Shown piece after piece: positions 18,593-28,260 of a stretch of DNA of 64,000 nt. Within the stretch, counting starts at the first letter, position 1, and every line of letters starts with the position of its first letter. The stretch is from Brevundimonas pondensis (lineage in GTDB: Bacteria; Pseudomonadota; Alphaproteobacteria; Caulobacterales; Caulobacteraceae). Position numbers and translations under genes: made by a program. The notes under the pieces are model-generated. The model searched no databases. It saw only the letters and a program-made list of their open reading frames with translations, and was not told where the DNA came from. The DNA lies in assembly GCF_017487345.1 (NCBI RefSeq), contig NZ_CP062006.1:2920001-2984000 (forward strand), in the 5' to 3' direction.

Positions 18593-19372
18593 TTATTCAG
18601 CATCGATATGTTCCTTGGCGCGAGCGATCAGCAGCAGGCCGAAGGCGATCAGAACCCCGCCCCAGAAAAGGGGATAGAAGGGGTCATAATGGGTCTCGAT
18701 GAACTCGCCAAACACCCCGGCGCGAACCATCTCGATCGTGTGGGGCATGGGGAAGGCCATGTAGACGTCGCGGTACTTCTCGGGCACCCATGCCGCCATG
18801 ATGAAAACGCCCGAAAAGGGCAGCATTCCGTACATCATCACCGGCACCAGGCGCTCGATCACGTCGAACTCCATCGCCATCGCACTAAGGACCATGGCCA
18901 CGCCGCACCCGAACAGGAACAGGCTGAACCACCCCCAGTAGATCAGGCCCAGGTCATGCGGCAGATCGACCAGACCGCTGAGGTAGAGCACCGTATAGGC
19001 CACGGCCAGGGCCAGGGTCGCCCCGGCGAACTCCAGCACGTAGCGCGCAATGTAGAGATGAAGGATCTTGACCTTCTGATGGTAGAGCACGCCCACGTTC
19101 GCCGACACGGCGCCCATGCTGTACGACACCAGGTGCCGGAACATGATCAGCGACATGTAGCCGGTCATGACAAAGGGCGCGACGCCGAGGCCATGCTGAT
19201 AGGGGGCCTTGATCGTCGACCAGATCAGCATGACCCCGAAGGTGAAGAGCAGAGGCTCCCCGATCAGCCAGAAAAAACCCAACCCCCGGCGCCCGTAGCG
19301 CGTGATGATTTCACGCAGCATCAAGGCGCCGATGATATCGCTGTGCTCTTTTAAAGCGTTGATTGACGCCAT
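18593..19372 (-). CDS. kpsM: ABC-2 type polysaccharide export permease (KpsM type)
   Basis: A 259-residue ABC-2 permease with about six hydrophobic spans. It starts with the amphipathic EHSDIIGALMLREIITRYGRRGLGFFW segment typical of KpsM/Wzm and ends ARAKEHIDAE. With the KpsT-like ATPase it forms the inner-membrane channel that moves the completed polysaccharide to the periplasm. It is the first gene of the minus-strand export operon; a promoter should lie in 19373-19479. The gap to the KpsE gene is 42 bases. Confidence 0.92.
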   Translation of the reverse strand: MASINALKEHSDIIGALMLREIITRYGRRGLGFFWLIGEPLLFTFGVMLIWSTIKAPYQHGLGVAPFVMTGYMSLIMFRHLVSYSMGAVSANVGVLYHQKVKILHLYIARYVLEFAGATLALAVAYTVLYLSGLVDLPHDLGLIYWGWFSLFLFGCGVAMVLSAMAMEFDVIERLVPVMMYGMLPFSGVFIMAAWVPEKYRDVYMAFPMPHTIEMVRAGVFGEFIETHYDPFYPLFWGGVLIAFGLLLIARAKEHIDAE

Positions 19373-19479
19373 ATTCCGAACGAACCGCGGGTCAGAGCCA
19401 GCCTGGGGACATGGCCGTGAACGGTCATCGCCGCACGTTCAGCCTTGAAGGCTTGGCATACGCACAATCCGGAAGCCTA

Positions 19480-20472
19480 TCAAGTCGCCTGCCGCGCGAG
19501 TTCAGCCAGCAGCTCGATTGAGCGCACCCGTGCGGCGGGGTCCCAGATCTGGCTGGTGACCATCAGTTCGTCCGCGCCGGTCCGGGCGATAAAGGCGTCC
19601 ATCTGGGCGCGCACCGTCTCGGGCGAGCCGACGGCCGAGCAGGCCAGGGCCGCGTCGATCATGCCGCGCGCGGCGCTATCCAGACGTTCGTAATAGCCCT
19701 CGACCGGGGCGGGCAGCTTGCCGGGACGGCCGCTCCTCAGGTTGACGAAGGCCTGCTGGACCGAGGTGAACAGCAGGCGCGCGGCCGCGTCCGTCTCGGC
19801 GGCGAAGACGTTGTAGCCCAGCATGGCGTAGGGCTTGTCCAGATAGGCCGAGGGCCTGAAGGTCTGGCGATAGACATCCAGCGCCCGCATCATGTCGCCG
19901 GGCGCGAAATGGCTGGCGAAGGCGTAGGGCAGGCCCAGATGGGCCGCCAGCTGCGCCCCATAGGTCGAGGAGCCCAGGATCCAGATCGGCACGGCCTGAC
20001 CCTCGCCGGGGTTGGCGATGATGCGTTGATCCGGCGTGGCGGGCGCGAACCACTGCATCAGCTCCATGACGTCCTGGGGGAAGGCGTCCACGTCGCCTTG
20101 CAGCGTGCGGCGCAGCGCCCGCGCCGTCGCCTGATCCGAGCCGGGGGCCCGGCCCAGACCCAGGTCGATGCGGCCGGGATGAAGGGCGTTCAGGGTGCCG
20201 AACTGCTCGGCGATGACCAAGGGCGCGTGGTTGGGCAGCATGACGCCGCCGGCGCCGACGCGAATGGTCTTGGTCGCCGCCGCCACGGCGCCGATGACCA
20301 CCGAGGTCGCGGCGCTGGCGATGCCGGGCATGTTGTGATGCTCGGCCAGCCAGAAGCGCTTGTAACCCAAGCGCTCGGCATGGCGGGCCAGATCCAGGGT
20401 ATTGGCCAGCGATTGCGAGACATCCGAGCCTTCCGGCACCGGGGCGAGGTCGAGAATGGAAAGCGGGATCAT
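19480..20472 (-). CDS. Luciferase-like (LLM class) flavin-dependent oxidoreductase
   Basis: A 330-residue TIM-barrel protein of the bacterial luciferase-like family. It begins [14 protein letters not shown] and shows [42 protein letters not shown] and [14 protein letters not shown], the set found in the single-chain YhbW-like subgroup. These enzymes use reduced FMN and oxygen as monooxygenases, but the substrate here is unknown. It appears monocistronic, downstream of and in the same direction as the DUF3617-type lipoprotein gene. Confidence 0.88.
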   Translation of the reverse strand: MIPLSILDLAPVPEGSDVSQSLANTLDLARHAERLGYKRFWLAEHHNMPGIASAATSVVIGAVAAATKTIRVGAGGVMLPNHAPLVIAEQFGTLNALHPGRIDLGLGRAPGSDQATARALRRTLQGDVDAFPQDVMELMQWFAPATPDQRIIANPGEGQAVPIWILGSSTYGAQLAAHLGLPYAFASHFAPGDMMRALDVYRQTFRPSAYLDKPYAMLGYNVFAAETDAAARLLFTSVQQAFVNLRSGRPGKLPAPVEGYYERLDSAARGMIDAALACSAVGSPETVRAQMDAFIARTGADELMVTSQIWDPAARVRSIELLAELARQAT

Positions 20473-20532
20473 CCGACCGATATGGGGCCGCTTTTCAGCG
20501 GCGCCATACCGGGCGAAACGATAGCGACGTTC

Positions 20533-21039
20533 TCAGGCGGCTGGGCAGTCGCCGATGCGCTCGGCGGTCATGGTCACCTTGGTCTGGGCCATCTGCGGCG
20601 TCGGAGCCGGGTTCAGCTTCGTGGTCACCTCAGTGACGTAGCGGCTGTTGAAATCGCCGGTGACGCGAATGGTCGAGTCCATCTTCATATCGCCCGGCAG
20701 GGTGCAGGAGGTCGCGGCCACCATGGCGTCGCCCTGGCGGGCGAAGGCCTGGGTGGTGCAGTCCGCGCCAGGCTGCTGCGTATTCGCCGGCGGCTCCAGC
20801 TTGGCTTCGGTGACGCAGACCTCTTGCGGCGGGATGGTCGCGGCGCCCGGCTGACCCTCCATGGCGGTCGTCACGCGCCACAGACCGGGCCGGGGCGCGT
20901 CCAGCGCGGCCTCGACCGTGCCGGGGACGTTCTTGGCCCCCTCGCCCGCAGGCGCCTCGGTCTTGCTGTTGTTGTTTCCGCAGGCCGACAGGCCCAGCAG
21001 GCAGGCGACGGCCGCGCCGCCGATCATGACTGAACGCAT
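20533..21039 (-). CDS. DUF3617-type periplasmic lipoprotein
   Basis: A 168-residue lipoprotein: the signal ends in LSAC with lipidated Cys20. The mature part has PRPGLWRVTTAMEG, paired cysteines (VCVTEAKLEPP, CTTQAF, CTLPG, DCPAA) and GDFNSRYVTEVTTKLN, matching the DUF3617 pattern of a small beta-structured protein with disulfides. The function of this family is not established. ATG at 21039 is chosen over an upstream in-frame start because GAGGGGAG lies just ahead of it and the signal peptide starts there. Confidence 0.8.
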   Translation of the reverse strand: MRSVMIGGAAVACLLGLSACGNNNSKTEAPAGEGAKNVPGTVEAALDAPRPGLWRVTTAMEGQPGAATIPPQEVCVTEAKLEPPANTQQPGADCTTQAFARQGDAMVAATSCTLPGDMKMDSTIRVTGDFNSRYVTEVTTKLNPAPTPQMAQTKVTMTAERIGDCPAA

Positions 21040-21111
21040 GGAGCGCTCCCCTCTGGTTGAAACCGAGAGGTCAACGCCGCTCAAGCGTCGCGGTTCACCC
21101 GCGCACGGCGT

Positions 21112-21783
21112 TTAGGCCAGATCGACGCCCGTGGTGCGCATGATCTCGGCGCGCAGCTCGGGAATGCCGAAGCCCTTTTCGGACGAGGTGACCAGCACGG
21201 CCGGATAGGCAGCGGGACGCTTGGCGATGGCCTTCAGCGTCGCCGCCTGGACCTTCTCGGCCTCGCCCTTCTTGAGCTTGTCGGCCTTGGTCAGGACGAT
21301 CTGATAGCTGACGGCGGCCAGGTCCAGGGCGTCCAGCGCCTCGTCGTCGACCTTCTTGAGGCCGTGACGGGCGTCGATCAGCAGATAGACCCGCTTCAGC
21401 GTCACCCGGCCGCGCAGATAGTCACGACCCAGGTCCTGGAACTTCTTGACCGTGGTCTTGGACGCCTTGGCCCAGCCGTAGCCGGGCAGGTCGACCAGCC
21501 GCAGCCGGCCGTCCAGGTCGAAGAAGTTGACCTCGCGCGTGCGACCCGGCTCGTTCGAGGCGCGCGCCAGCTTGTGCATCCCGACCAGGGCGTTGATCAG
21601 GCTGGACTTGCCGACGTTCGAGCGTCCCGCGAACGAGATTTCCGGCAGGTCGGGATCGGGCAGCTGCTCGATCTTGGCGCAACCCAGGACAAAGGTGGCC
21701 TGGCGCGAGAACAGCACGCGCGCCGCCTCGATCTCGGCGTCCGAATATTCTCCGACCTTGGGCTCGTCCGACGGATATTCCAA
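21112..21783 (-). CDS. engB: Ribosome biogenesis GTP-binding protein YihA/EngB
   Basis: A 223-residue TRAFAC GTPase with G1 [11 protein letters not shown]2-region [14 protein letters not shown]3 DLPGYG and G4 LTKADK. EngB assists 50S subunit assembly and is often essential. The reading frame begins with TTG at 21783, four bases after the yidC stop; no better start precedes the GTPase core, so the exact start is uncertain. It ends the rpmH-rnpA-yidC-engB run. Confidence 0.94.
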   Translation of the reverse strand: MEYPSDEPKVGEYSDAEIEAARVLFSRQATFVLGCAKIEQLPDPDLPEISFAGRSNVGKSSLINALVGMHKLARASNEPGRTREVNFFDLDGRLRLVDLPGYGWAKASKTTVKKFQDLGRDYLRGRVTLKRVYLLIDARHGLKKVDDEALDALDLAAVSYQIVLTKADKLKKGEAEKVQAATLKAIAKRPAAYPAVLVTSSEKGFGIPELRAEIMRTTGVDLA

Positions 21784-21787
21784 CCGA

Positions 21788-23584
21788 TCAGGCTTTCTTG
21801 AAGCGGGCGAAGAAGGTGTCGATCGGGTTCTCGGCCTTGAAGCGGTGCATGATGACGTACTGCTGCGCGATCGAGAGGATGTTGTTCCAGGCCCAGTAGA
21901 TCAGCAGGCCGGCCGCGAACGGGGCCATGATGAAGGTGAAGATGAAGGGCAGGAAGGCGAAGATCTGACGCTGCATCGGATCCTGGGCCGGCGGGTTCAT
22001 CGACTGCTGCAGCCACATGGTCAGACCATAGACGATCGGCAGGACGCCGAGGTGCAGCGGGCCGTTCAGCAGATTGCCCAGCAACGGCAGGGTCGAGGGA
22101 TCCCACGGAATGGCGCCGAACAGGTTCCAGATCGTCGACGGGTCGCGCGCCGACAGGTCGCGGATCCAGCCGAAGAAGGGCGCGTGGCGCATTTCGATGG
22201 TGACGAACAGCACCTTGTACAGGGCGTAGAAGACCGGGATCTGCACCAGGATGGGCAGGCAGCCCGCCAGGGGATTGATCTTCTCCCGCTGATACAGGGC
22301 CATCGTCTCCTGCTGCTGCTTCTGCGGGTCGTCCTTAAATTTCTTTTTGATCTCCTCCATCTTGGGCTGGAGGGTCCGCATCTTGGACAGGCTCTCGTAG
22401 GACTTGTTGGCCAGCGGGAACATGATCAGCTTGACCACGACGGTCAGGGCCAGGATGGCCAGACCGAAGTTGCCCAGGACGCCGTAGAAGAACTCCACGA
22501 TCATGAAGATCGGGCGGGTCAGGAAGAAGAGGTGGCCCCAGTCAATGGCGTAGATGAAGCGCGGCAGGCCCAGGCTCTTCTCATAGCCGGCCAGGATCTC
22601 GTTCCGCTTGACGCCGGCGAACAGGCGCTGGGTCTCTTCGATCTGGCGCCCCGGCTGGATAGTGCGGGCGGCGCCCAGCATGGCGGCCTCGTGGACGTTC
22701 AGGCCCTCGGCGTCGCGAACCGAGAAACGGCCCTCGATCTTTTCCTTCTGGTCCGGAATGAGGGCGGCCATCCAGTACTTGTCGGTGATGCCCAGCCAGC
22801 CGCCGGTCGACTCGTTCTCGATGCGCGGTTTCTTGGCCCAATCCTTGTACTTGACCTGCTCGGTGGTGAACTTGCCATCCGCGCCGAAGGTGCCGATGGC
22901 GCCTTCGTGCAGGATCATCTGCTTGCCCAGGTCGGTCGGCACGCCCTGGCGCTCGACGCGGCCATAAGGGGCGATGGTGATGGCCTGGCCGCTCAGGTTG
23001 GCGACGGTGTCGGTGACGGTGAACACGTACTGGGCGTCAACGGCGATGACGCGCGTGAAGCGCAGGCCGGCGCCATTGTCCCAGGTCAGTTCGACCGGGG
23101 TGGTCTGGGTCAGGGTCGCGCCCTTGGTCAGGCTCCAGACCGTGTTCGGGCCGGGAACGCCGCCGGGAACGTTGGGGCCGCTCCAGCCGAACTGAGCGAA
23201 GTAGGCATGCTCCATGCCCTGCGGGCGGAACAGCTCCACCGGGGGCGAATTTTTGTCCAGGGTTTCCTTGTAGTCCGTCAGGTACAGGTCATCGATGCGC
23301 GCGCCCTGCAGCGACAACGAACCCTTCAGGGTGCCCGTCTGGATCGGCACGCGAGCGACCTTGCCCAGCGCCTGAACACGGTCGGTGACGAAGGCGCCCG
23401 GCGCGGCGGAGGCCGAGGTCAGCCCGGCGTCGTTTACCGTGGCGGCCTTCTCTTCAGCGGCGGCGATCTGCTGCTGGCGGCGCATCTCGGCCTGCGGGCG
23501 CATCACCATGAAGTAGTACACGCCCATGATCAGGGCCGCGCACACGAAGAAGATGATGGTGTTGCGCGAATTCTCGTTCTGCAT
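21788..23584 (-). CDS. yidC: Membrane protein insertase YidC
   Basis: A 598-residue protein with an N-terminal anchor ([19 protein letters not shown]), the large periplasmic beta domain (about 60-350) and the conserved insertase core from [29 protein letters not shown] onward with five hydrophobic spans. [12 protein letters not shown] in the core is highly typical of the family. YidC inserts and folds inner-membrane proteins alone or with SecYEG. It follows rnpA by five bases; yidD, commonly between these genes, lies instead at 56.8 kb. Confidence 0.97.
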   Translation of the reverse strand: MQNENSRNTIIFFVCAALIMGVYYFMVMRPQAEMRRQQQIAAAEEKAATVNDAGLTSASAAPGAFVTDRVQALGKVARVPIQTGTLKGSLSLQGARIDDLYLTDYKETLDKNSPPVELFRPQGMEHAYFAQFGWSGPNVPGGVPGPNTVWSLTKGATLTQTTPVELTWDNGAGLRFTRVIAVDAQYVFTVTDTVANLSGQAITIAPYGRVERQGVPTDLGKQMILHEGAIGTFGADGKFTTEQVKYKDWAKKPRIENESTGGWLGITDKYWMAALIPDQKEKIEGRFSVRDAEGLNVHEAAMLGAARTIQPGRQIEETQRLFAGVKRNEILAGYEKSLGLPRFIYAIDWGHLFFLTRPIFMIVEFFYGVLGNFGLAILALTVVVKLIMFPLANKSYESLSKMRTLQPKMEEIKKKFKDDPQKQQQETMALYQREKINPLAGCLPILVQIPVFYALYKVLFVTIEMRHAPFFGWIRDLSARDPSTIWNLFGAIPWDPSTLPLLGNLLNGPLHLGVLPIVYGLTMWLQQSMNPPAQDPMQRQIFAFLPFIFTFIMAPFAAGLLIYWAWNNILSIAQQYVIMHRFKAENPIDTFFARFKKA

Positions 23585-23589
23585 CGGGG

Positions 23590-24018
23590 TCAGCGGTCCT
23601 GGCCGGAGGGGCGCGAATCGTCGGAGGCGCGGGCGGGCGATTTCGCCGCATCTCCCATATCGGGAGCCGCACGCGGGGTTGCGAGCCTTGTAAGGGCCGA
23701 TTTCACATCGTCAAGCAGACGGTCCCAGTCGCGGTCCGCCGTGCCCATGCGGGCGATGAACACATAGTCGCAGCCGGGACGCCCGTGCAGGGGCGCCAAC
23801 AGGCGCGCGGCCTCGCGCAGGCGGCGTTTGCAGCGGTTGCGCACCACGGCTCCGCCCACCTTGCGGGTGGCGGTGAATCCCAGACGGATCGCGGGCTGCC
23901 CGTCCTGACGGTCCAGTTGCTGGACCACCACGGCGCCGCGAGCCTGAGAAACGCCTTTGGCGGCCGCCAGAAACTGGGGCCGCCGTGTCAGGCGATCGAT
24001 TTTCATCGGATCGGTCAT
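23590..24018 (-). CDS. rnpA: Ribonuclease P protein component
   Basis: A 142-residue basic protein with the RNase P signature [24 protein letters not shown] (arginine-rich RNR helix) and [12 protein letters not shown]. It supports the catalytic RNA that matures tRNA 5' ends. The C-terminal tail of about 25 residues (after RLATPR) is Ala/Pro/Ser/Asp-rich and looks disordered. It lies just downstream of rpmH and five bases before yidC, the widespread gene order. Confidence 0.95.
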   Translation of the reverse strand: MTDPMKIDRLTRRPQFLAAAKGVSQARGAVVVQQLDRQDGQPAIRLGFTATRKVGGAVVRNRCKRRLREAARLLAPLHGRPGCDYVFIARMGTADRDWDRLLDDVKSALTRLATPRAAPDMGDAAKSPARASDDSRPSGQDR

Positions 24019-24051
24019 GCGCCCGCCCTGAAGGGTAATGGGCGCGTGACG

Positions 24052-24186
24052 TCAGGCCGTCAGGCGCTTACGGCCTTTGGCGCGGCGACGCGCAACAATC
24101 TTTTGACCGTTCTTGGTGGCCATCCGCGAACGGAAGCCGTGACGGCGCTTGCGCACGAGTCGCGACGGCTGATAGGTCCGCTTCAC
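24052..24186 (-). CDS. rpmH: Ribosomal protein bL34
   Basis: A 44-residue, strongly basic protein: [17 protein letters not shown] then [20 protein letters not shown], an essentially canonical L34. The start is GTG at 24186 with GGAG seven bases upstream; longer forms have no family-like N-terminus. A good sigma-70-type promoter lies upstream at 24248-24276. First gene of the rpmH-rnpA-yidC-engB unit. Confidence 0.97.
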   Translation of the reverse strand: MKRTYQPSRLVRKRRHGFRSRMATKNGQKIVARRRAKGRKRLTA

Positions 24187-24247
24187 GTTCGGCTCCAGGG
24201 CTACAAGGTTGCACAACGGACAACAGTCATCCGCTGCAGGAGGCGGG

Positions 24248-24276
24248 CGTATAAGCGGCGACGACGGACGAGTCAA
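24248..24276 (-). promoter_or_regulatory. Sigma-70-type promoter of rpmH
   Basis: On the minus strand TTGACT (24276-24271) and TATACG (24253-24248) are separated by 17 bases, close to the housekeeping consensus. The predicted start lies about 55 bases before the rpmH GTG. Confidence 0.65.
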
Positions 24277-24354
24277 CGCCGACAAGCGAACCAGGCCGTC
24301 CCAAACCACCTGAATCCTCTAGGGAAGCCCGACGGTGTCGGTTAGGGAGCAAGG

Positions 24355-25083
24355 ATGAACCGGGTCAAACGATTTCTGTCCCTCGCCGTCCTGCTGGCGG
24401 CGATCGCCCTGATCTTCGGCATGGGCTGGAACCGCTACCTTTCGCTGGACACCCTGCGCGAGCACGGCTCGGCGTTTCAGGCCCTGGCGGACGAACACTA
24501 TATCCTGACCCTGCTGGCCCTGATGCTGGTCTTCGCCCTGCTGACCGCCAGCGTGGTGCCTGGCGTGGTCTTCATCACCGTGACGGCGGGCTATCTGTTC
24601 GGCCCCTGGGTCGGGGGCGTGGCCACGGCCTTCGCGGCCACCGTGGGCGCCCTGGCTGTCTATTACGTGGGCCGCACAGCCCTCGGCGAATCCCTGCGTC
24701 GTCGCGCGTCCCAGGATACAGGCCTGCTGAAGAAGGTCTGCGATGGCGTGGACAAGAACACCTTCTGGTACGTTCTGGTGGCCCGCCTGGTGGTGTCGGT
24801 GCCCTTCCACCTGATCAATGTGGCGGCGGGCGTCATGGCGGCCCCCTTGCGCCCCTATATGATCGCCACCTTCATTGGTCTGTTGCCCGCCCACATCATC
24901 TATTGCTGGATCGGCGCCGGGCTGAACGACATTCTGGTGGATGACCCCAACCCGAACCTGCAAAGCCTGTTCGCCGAGTTCATGTGGCCGCTGCTGGGCG
25001 TGGCCTTCCTGTCGATGCTGCTGCCCCTGGCGCTCAAATTAGTGCAGAAATGGCGGGCTCGGCACGGCATGGACGCCGCATGA
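24355..25083 (+). CDS. TVP38/TMEM64 (VTT domain) membrane protein
   Basis: A 242-residue integral membrane protein with the VTT domain core: VVPGVVFITVTAGYLFGPWVGGVATAF, then YYVGRTALGESLRRR, and RLVVSVPFHLINVAAGVM before GLLPAHIIYCWIGAG. VTT proteins are linked to lipid scrambling and membrane homeostasis; the substrate here is unknown. GGGAGCAAGG precedes the ATG. It overlaps the sensor kinase gene by ATGA, so the two are translated together. Confidence 0.88.
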   Translation: MNRVKRFLSLAVLLAAIALIFGMGWNRYLSLDTLREHGSAFQALADEHYILTLLALMLVFALLTASVVPGVVFITVTAGYLFGPWVGGVATAFAATVGALAVYYVGRTALGESLRRRASQDTGLLKKVCDGVDKNTFWYVLVARLVVSVPFHLINVAAGVMAAPLRPYMIATFIGLLPAHIIYCWIGAGLNDILVDDPNPNLQSLFAEFMWPLLGVAFLSMLLPLALKLVQKWRARHGMDAA

Positions 25084-26576
25084 CGGAACGGAACGCAATC
25101 GAGACTCGACTGCCCTCACGCCCCCGCGACGAGACGGGCCTGACCGCGCGCCTGGCGACCGTTCGCCTGCCTGACATCTGGCGCGAGCGCCTGACGCCGC
25201 GCGCCCCCGACGGCCTGTCCAGCCGTCTGCTGCTGCTGACCGTGGCCTTCACCCTGGCGGTCGCCGCCCTGATCATCGTGCCCAGCGCCGCCTCCTTCCA
25301 GGAGCGGTGGCTGATGGACCGGCTGCAGGCCGCCGAGTTGGCCTCGGTCGGGGTCGAGGCCCTGCCCTATTCCGCCGTCGAGGATTCCACCGCCGAACAA
25401 CTGCTGAGCATCGGCGGGGTCCAGTCCGTGGTCGTAGGCGAGCAGGGCGTGCGCCGCCTGCTGCTGCAGGCCCCCAACCTGCCCCGCGCGCCCGAACTGA
25501 TCGACCTGCGCCAACGCAATGTCGGCGCCCGCCTGCTGGACCCCTGGAAGACCCTGTTCGGCCACCCCGACCGCTCTTTGCGGGTGCAGGCCAAGCCGCG
25601 CTATCGCTCGGGCGACTTCATCGAGATCCTGGCGCCTGCCCAGCCGCTGAAGACCGAGCTGAAGAGCTTCCTGCTGAACAGCCTGACCATGTCCCTGCTG
25701 ATCGCCGTGGTCGCCGGCGGCCTGCTCTACGCCTCCCTGTCCTTCCTGGTCCTGGCGCCCCTGCGCCGGGTGACGCGCTCGATCGAGCGTTTCGCCGCCG
25801 ATCCTGAAAGCCCCGCCGAGACGCCCTCGGACCGCAAGGACGAGATCGGCCGGGTCGAGCGCGAACTGGCGCGGATGCAGGAGGAAGTGCGCCAGTCCCT
25901 GCGCTCGCGCGCCCGCCTGGTGGCCCTGGGCGAGGCGGTGGCCAAGATCAACCACGACCTGCGCAACATGCTGACCTCGGCCCAGATGGCGTCCGAACGT
26001 CTGTCCAGCTCGGCCGACCCCCTGGTGGCCAAGGCCCTGCCCCGGCTGGAACGGGCGCTCGGCCGCGCCGCCGCCCTGGCCCGCAATGTGCTGGAATACG
26101 GCAAGTCCGAAGAGGCCGCGCCGCAACTTCAGAAGATGCTGCTGGCCCGCGTGGTCGCCGTCGCCGCCGAGGATGCGGGTCTGGAAGAGGATGGCGTGCG
26201 CCTGATCCGCGACCTGCCCGCCCGCTTCACCGTCAAGGCCGACAGCGACCAGCTTCATCGCATCCTGGTCAACCTGATGCGTAACGCCCGTCAGGCTATC
26301 GAAAGCGATCCTGAACGCGAAAAGAAGGGTCGGATCACCGTCCGCGCCGAGACCCGTGACGGCGTCGTGACCTTGCGCATCACAGATGATGGACCGGGCA
26401 TCCCCGAGCGGCTGGCCGGGCGGCTGTTCGAGCCCTTCGTCAGCGGTCGCGCCTCGGAAGGCACGGGCCTGGGCCTGACCATCTCACGCGAGCTGGCGGC
26501 CAACCACGGCGGCGAACTGCGCTTGCTGGACACCGGATCGGAAGGCACGACCTTCGAGCTGCGCCTGCCAGCCTGA
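25080..26576 (+). CDS. Membrane sensor histidine kinase with HAMP domain
   Basis: A 498-residue kinase. Two membrane spans (about 45-65 and 205-228) flank a periplasmic sensor region. A HAMP-like segment follows (APLRRVTRSIERFAADPE), then an H-box with unusual NHDLRNMLTSAQMA, an N-box LHRILVNLMRNARQAIE, ITDDGPGIPERL and GTGLGLTISRELAANHGG. ATG at 25080 overlaps the VTT gene stop. No response regulator is adjacent, so its partner is elsewhere. Pairing with a VTT membrane protein suggests sensing of envelope state, which is inference only. Confidence 0.9.
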   Translation: MTERNAIETRLPSRPRDETGLTARLATVRLPDIWRERLTPRAPDGLSSRLLLLTVAFTLAVAALIIVPSAASFQERWLMDRLQAAELASVGVEALPYSAVEDSTAEQLLSIGGVQSVVVGEQGVRRLLLQAPNLPRAPELIDLRQRNVGARLLDPWKTLFGHPDRSLRVQAKPRYRSGDFIEILAPAQPLKTELKSFLLNSLTMSLLIAVVAGGLLYASLSFLVLAPLRRVTRSIERFAADPESPAETPSDRKDEIGRVERELARMQEEVRQSLRSRARLVALGEAVAKINHDLRNMLTSAQMASERLSSSADPLVAKALPRLERALGRAAALARNVLEYGKSEEAAPQLQKMLLARVVAVAAEDAGLEEDGVRLIRDLPARFTVKADSDQLHRILVNLMRNARQAIESDPEREKKGRITVRAETRDGVVTLRITDDGPGIPERLAGRLFEPFVSGRASEGTGLGLTISRELAANHGGELRLLDTGSEGTTFELRLPA

Positions 26577-26642
26577 CGCGCTTGCCCGACGGCACGGACG
26601 GCGCCACCTTGGCGAACGCCGATCCGGACAGGACCAAGAACC

Positions 26643-27539
26643 ATGCCGTTCGCCGCCTTGATGCTCGCCCTGATCGGCAGCCAGACCACCGATGCGGGAC
26701 CTCCCCCTGCACCCGAGGCGGTCTGTGCGCCAGCCTACATCACGCGCGTCGCAGCCGCGTCGTATCGCGACGGCGCGACCTTCCTGCTTCAGGCCAGCCG
26801 GGGCGGCGATCCCCAGACCCTGCGCTGCATCGAAGCTCTCGCCGTCAAACAGGAGGCGGATGCGCCCTGGATCAAGCGACGCGGCTTCAGGGCGGCCCGC
26901 GCCGCCGCGGCCATCCGCCGGAACGATCCGCAGAACGCCGTCGCCTTGCTGGAGCCCATGGTCGGGCCCCAACACCATACCGTCTCGATCCCGGCCGACT
27001 TCCACGCCCTGCTGTCAGAGGCCTACGAAATGGCCGGCCGTTATGATGAAGCCGAGGGGCAGCGTCGCATGGCCCTGGCCGCCATGGCCCAGGAGCCGCC
27101 ATTCGCTCTTTCGGAAGACGCTATGCGCGGCCTGCCCGCACGCGAGCCCTTCGCCGGCCTGCTGCCGATCAGTCCGCCCAACCCGGATCAGGTCTTTCTG
27201 GACCTGAGCTCTGTTCGCATCGAAGGCCCCGTCCGCCTCTACGACACCGTCCTGCTGCTGCCCCAGGATCAGGAGGGCGCCGCTGCTATACGCGTACAAC
27301 GACGGATCGACTGCCAGACCCGGCGAGGTGAGGCGTTGAAGATTCTGCGACAGGACGCCAGCGGCGCGACCCTGGAAGACATCACGCCCGAGGATCCGCG
27401 CGAAGACTGGAATGCGGTCGTCACCCACCGCCAGCGCGTGATCTGCGACGCCGATCCCGGAGCCAAGGCGGGTCCAGCGGACTTCGTCGCCGCCCTGACC
27501 CTGTTCCGGGTCCGAGGGGCGTCGGACAGGCCCCGATAG
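26643..27539 (+). CDS. Exported protein of unknown function with TPR-like helices
   Basis: A 298-residue protein with a short hydrophobic N-terminus (FAALMLALIGSQTTDA) that may be a signal peptide. The middle (about 85-145) looks like tandem helices (FHALLSEAYEMAGRYDEAEGQ). The C-terminal part contains FLDLSSVRIEGPVRLYDTVLLLP and a strand-rich stretch with several cysteines (RIDCQTRRGEAL, RVICDADPG), as if reporting on a small beta domain. I do not recognise the family. It starts 66 bases after the histidine kinase stop and may be in the same transcript. Confidence 0.6.
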   Translation: MPFAALMLALIGSQTTDAGPPPAPEAVCAPAYITRVAAASYRDGATFLLQASRGGDPQTLRCIEALAVKQEADAPWIKRRGFRAARAAAAIRRNDPQNAVALLEPMVGPQHHTVSIPADFHALLSEAYEMAGRYDEAEGQRRMALAAMAQEPPFALSEDAMRGLPAREPFAGLLPISPPNPDQVFLDLSSVRIEGPVRLYDTVLLLPQDQEGAAAIRVQRRIDCQTRRGEALKILRQDASGATLEDITPEDPREDWNAVVTHRQRVICDADPGAKAGPADFVAALTLFRVRGASDRPR

Positions 27540-27633
27540 CCTCGACGCAGCCGTATGCCGCCCGCAGGCGTTGGTTTACATCAGACGTGAAAACGCCAAG
27601 CTTGGCTCGCCCCTTTCAGGCAAGGACGCCGTC

Positions 27634-28149
27634 ATGACCCCTGCTCTATCCTTGTTTCGCGTTTCCTTCGCGGCCCTGAGCCTCGCCCTGGTGGCGACGC
27701 CCGGCCTGGCGCAGGCTCCCAAGGCCGCAAAGGCTCCCGCCCAGGTTCAGGCGCCCCCCAGCGACCCCGTGGCTGACCTGATGCGCCGTCAGGGCGAACG
27801 CTATCACCGCGCCCCGGATTCAGCCCAGGACCCCGACGAACTGCGCCGCACCCAGGCCCTGAACGCCGAGATCACCGCGCAGAACGACCTGGCGGAAAGC
27901 CAGGACCGCGCCAACGCCGCCGCCCACGCCAAGGCCGAGGCCCAGTACCAGACGGAACTGGATGCGGCCCAGGCCGAGGCCCGCGCCGCCCGCGAACGCC
28001 ACGAATCTGACCTGCGAACCGCAACCGAGGCCCAAGCCGCCTATGAGCGTCAAATGGCCGACTGGCGCGCCACTGTGGCGGCTTGCGAACGCGGCGACCG
28101 CGCCCGCTGCAATGCCGGACGCCAGAGCCTCGCCTCCGGCAAGAACTGA
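27634..28149 (+). CDS. Exported coiled-coil protein of unknown function
   Basis: A 171-residue protein. A signal peptide (to about residue 27, cleavage after TPGLAQ) precedes a Pro/Ala-rich linker, then residues about 70-150 are Ala/Glu/Gln/Arg-rich with heptad spacing, indicating a coiled coil. Two cysteines near the end (ACERGDRARCNAG) could form a disulfide. ATG at 27634 is chosen because AAGGA lies upstream and the signal peptide begins there. No family recognised. Confidence 0.65.
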   Translation: MTPALSLFRVSFAALSLALVATPGLAQAPKAAKAPAQVQAPPSDPVADLMRRQGERYHRAPDSAQDPDELRRTQALNAEITAQNDLAESQDRANAAAHAKAEAQYQTELDAAQAEARAARERHESDLRTATEAQAAYERQMADWRATVAACERGDRARCNAGRQSLASGKN

Positions 28150-28260
28150 ACCGGGGGGCGGCGCTTCGCCCGTTGACACCCGGACCTATTCTGCGCCACC
28201 CCCGTCTGTAACGAAGACGAGGTCGCTCGCGACCGCCAGTTGCCAGCTACGGATTATCCC

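Noticed and set aside
21527..23767. Long open frame opposite yidC and engB
   Set aside because: It lies wholly antisense to clear genes, has Gln/His/Arg-rich low-complexity composition and no recognisable domain. It is a GC-rich shadow frame.
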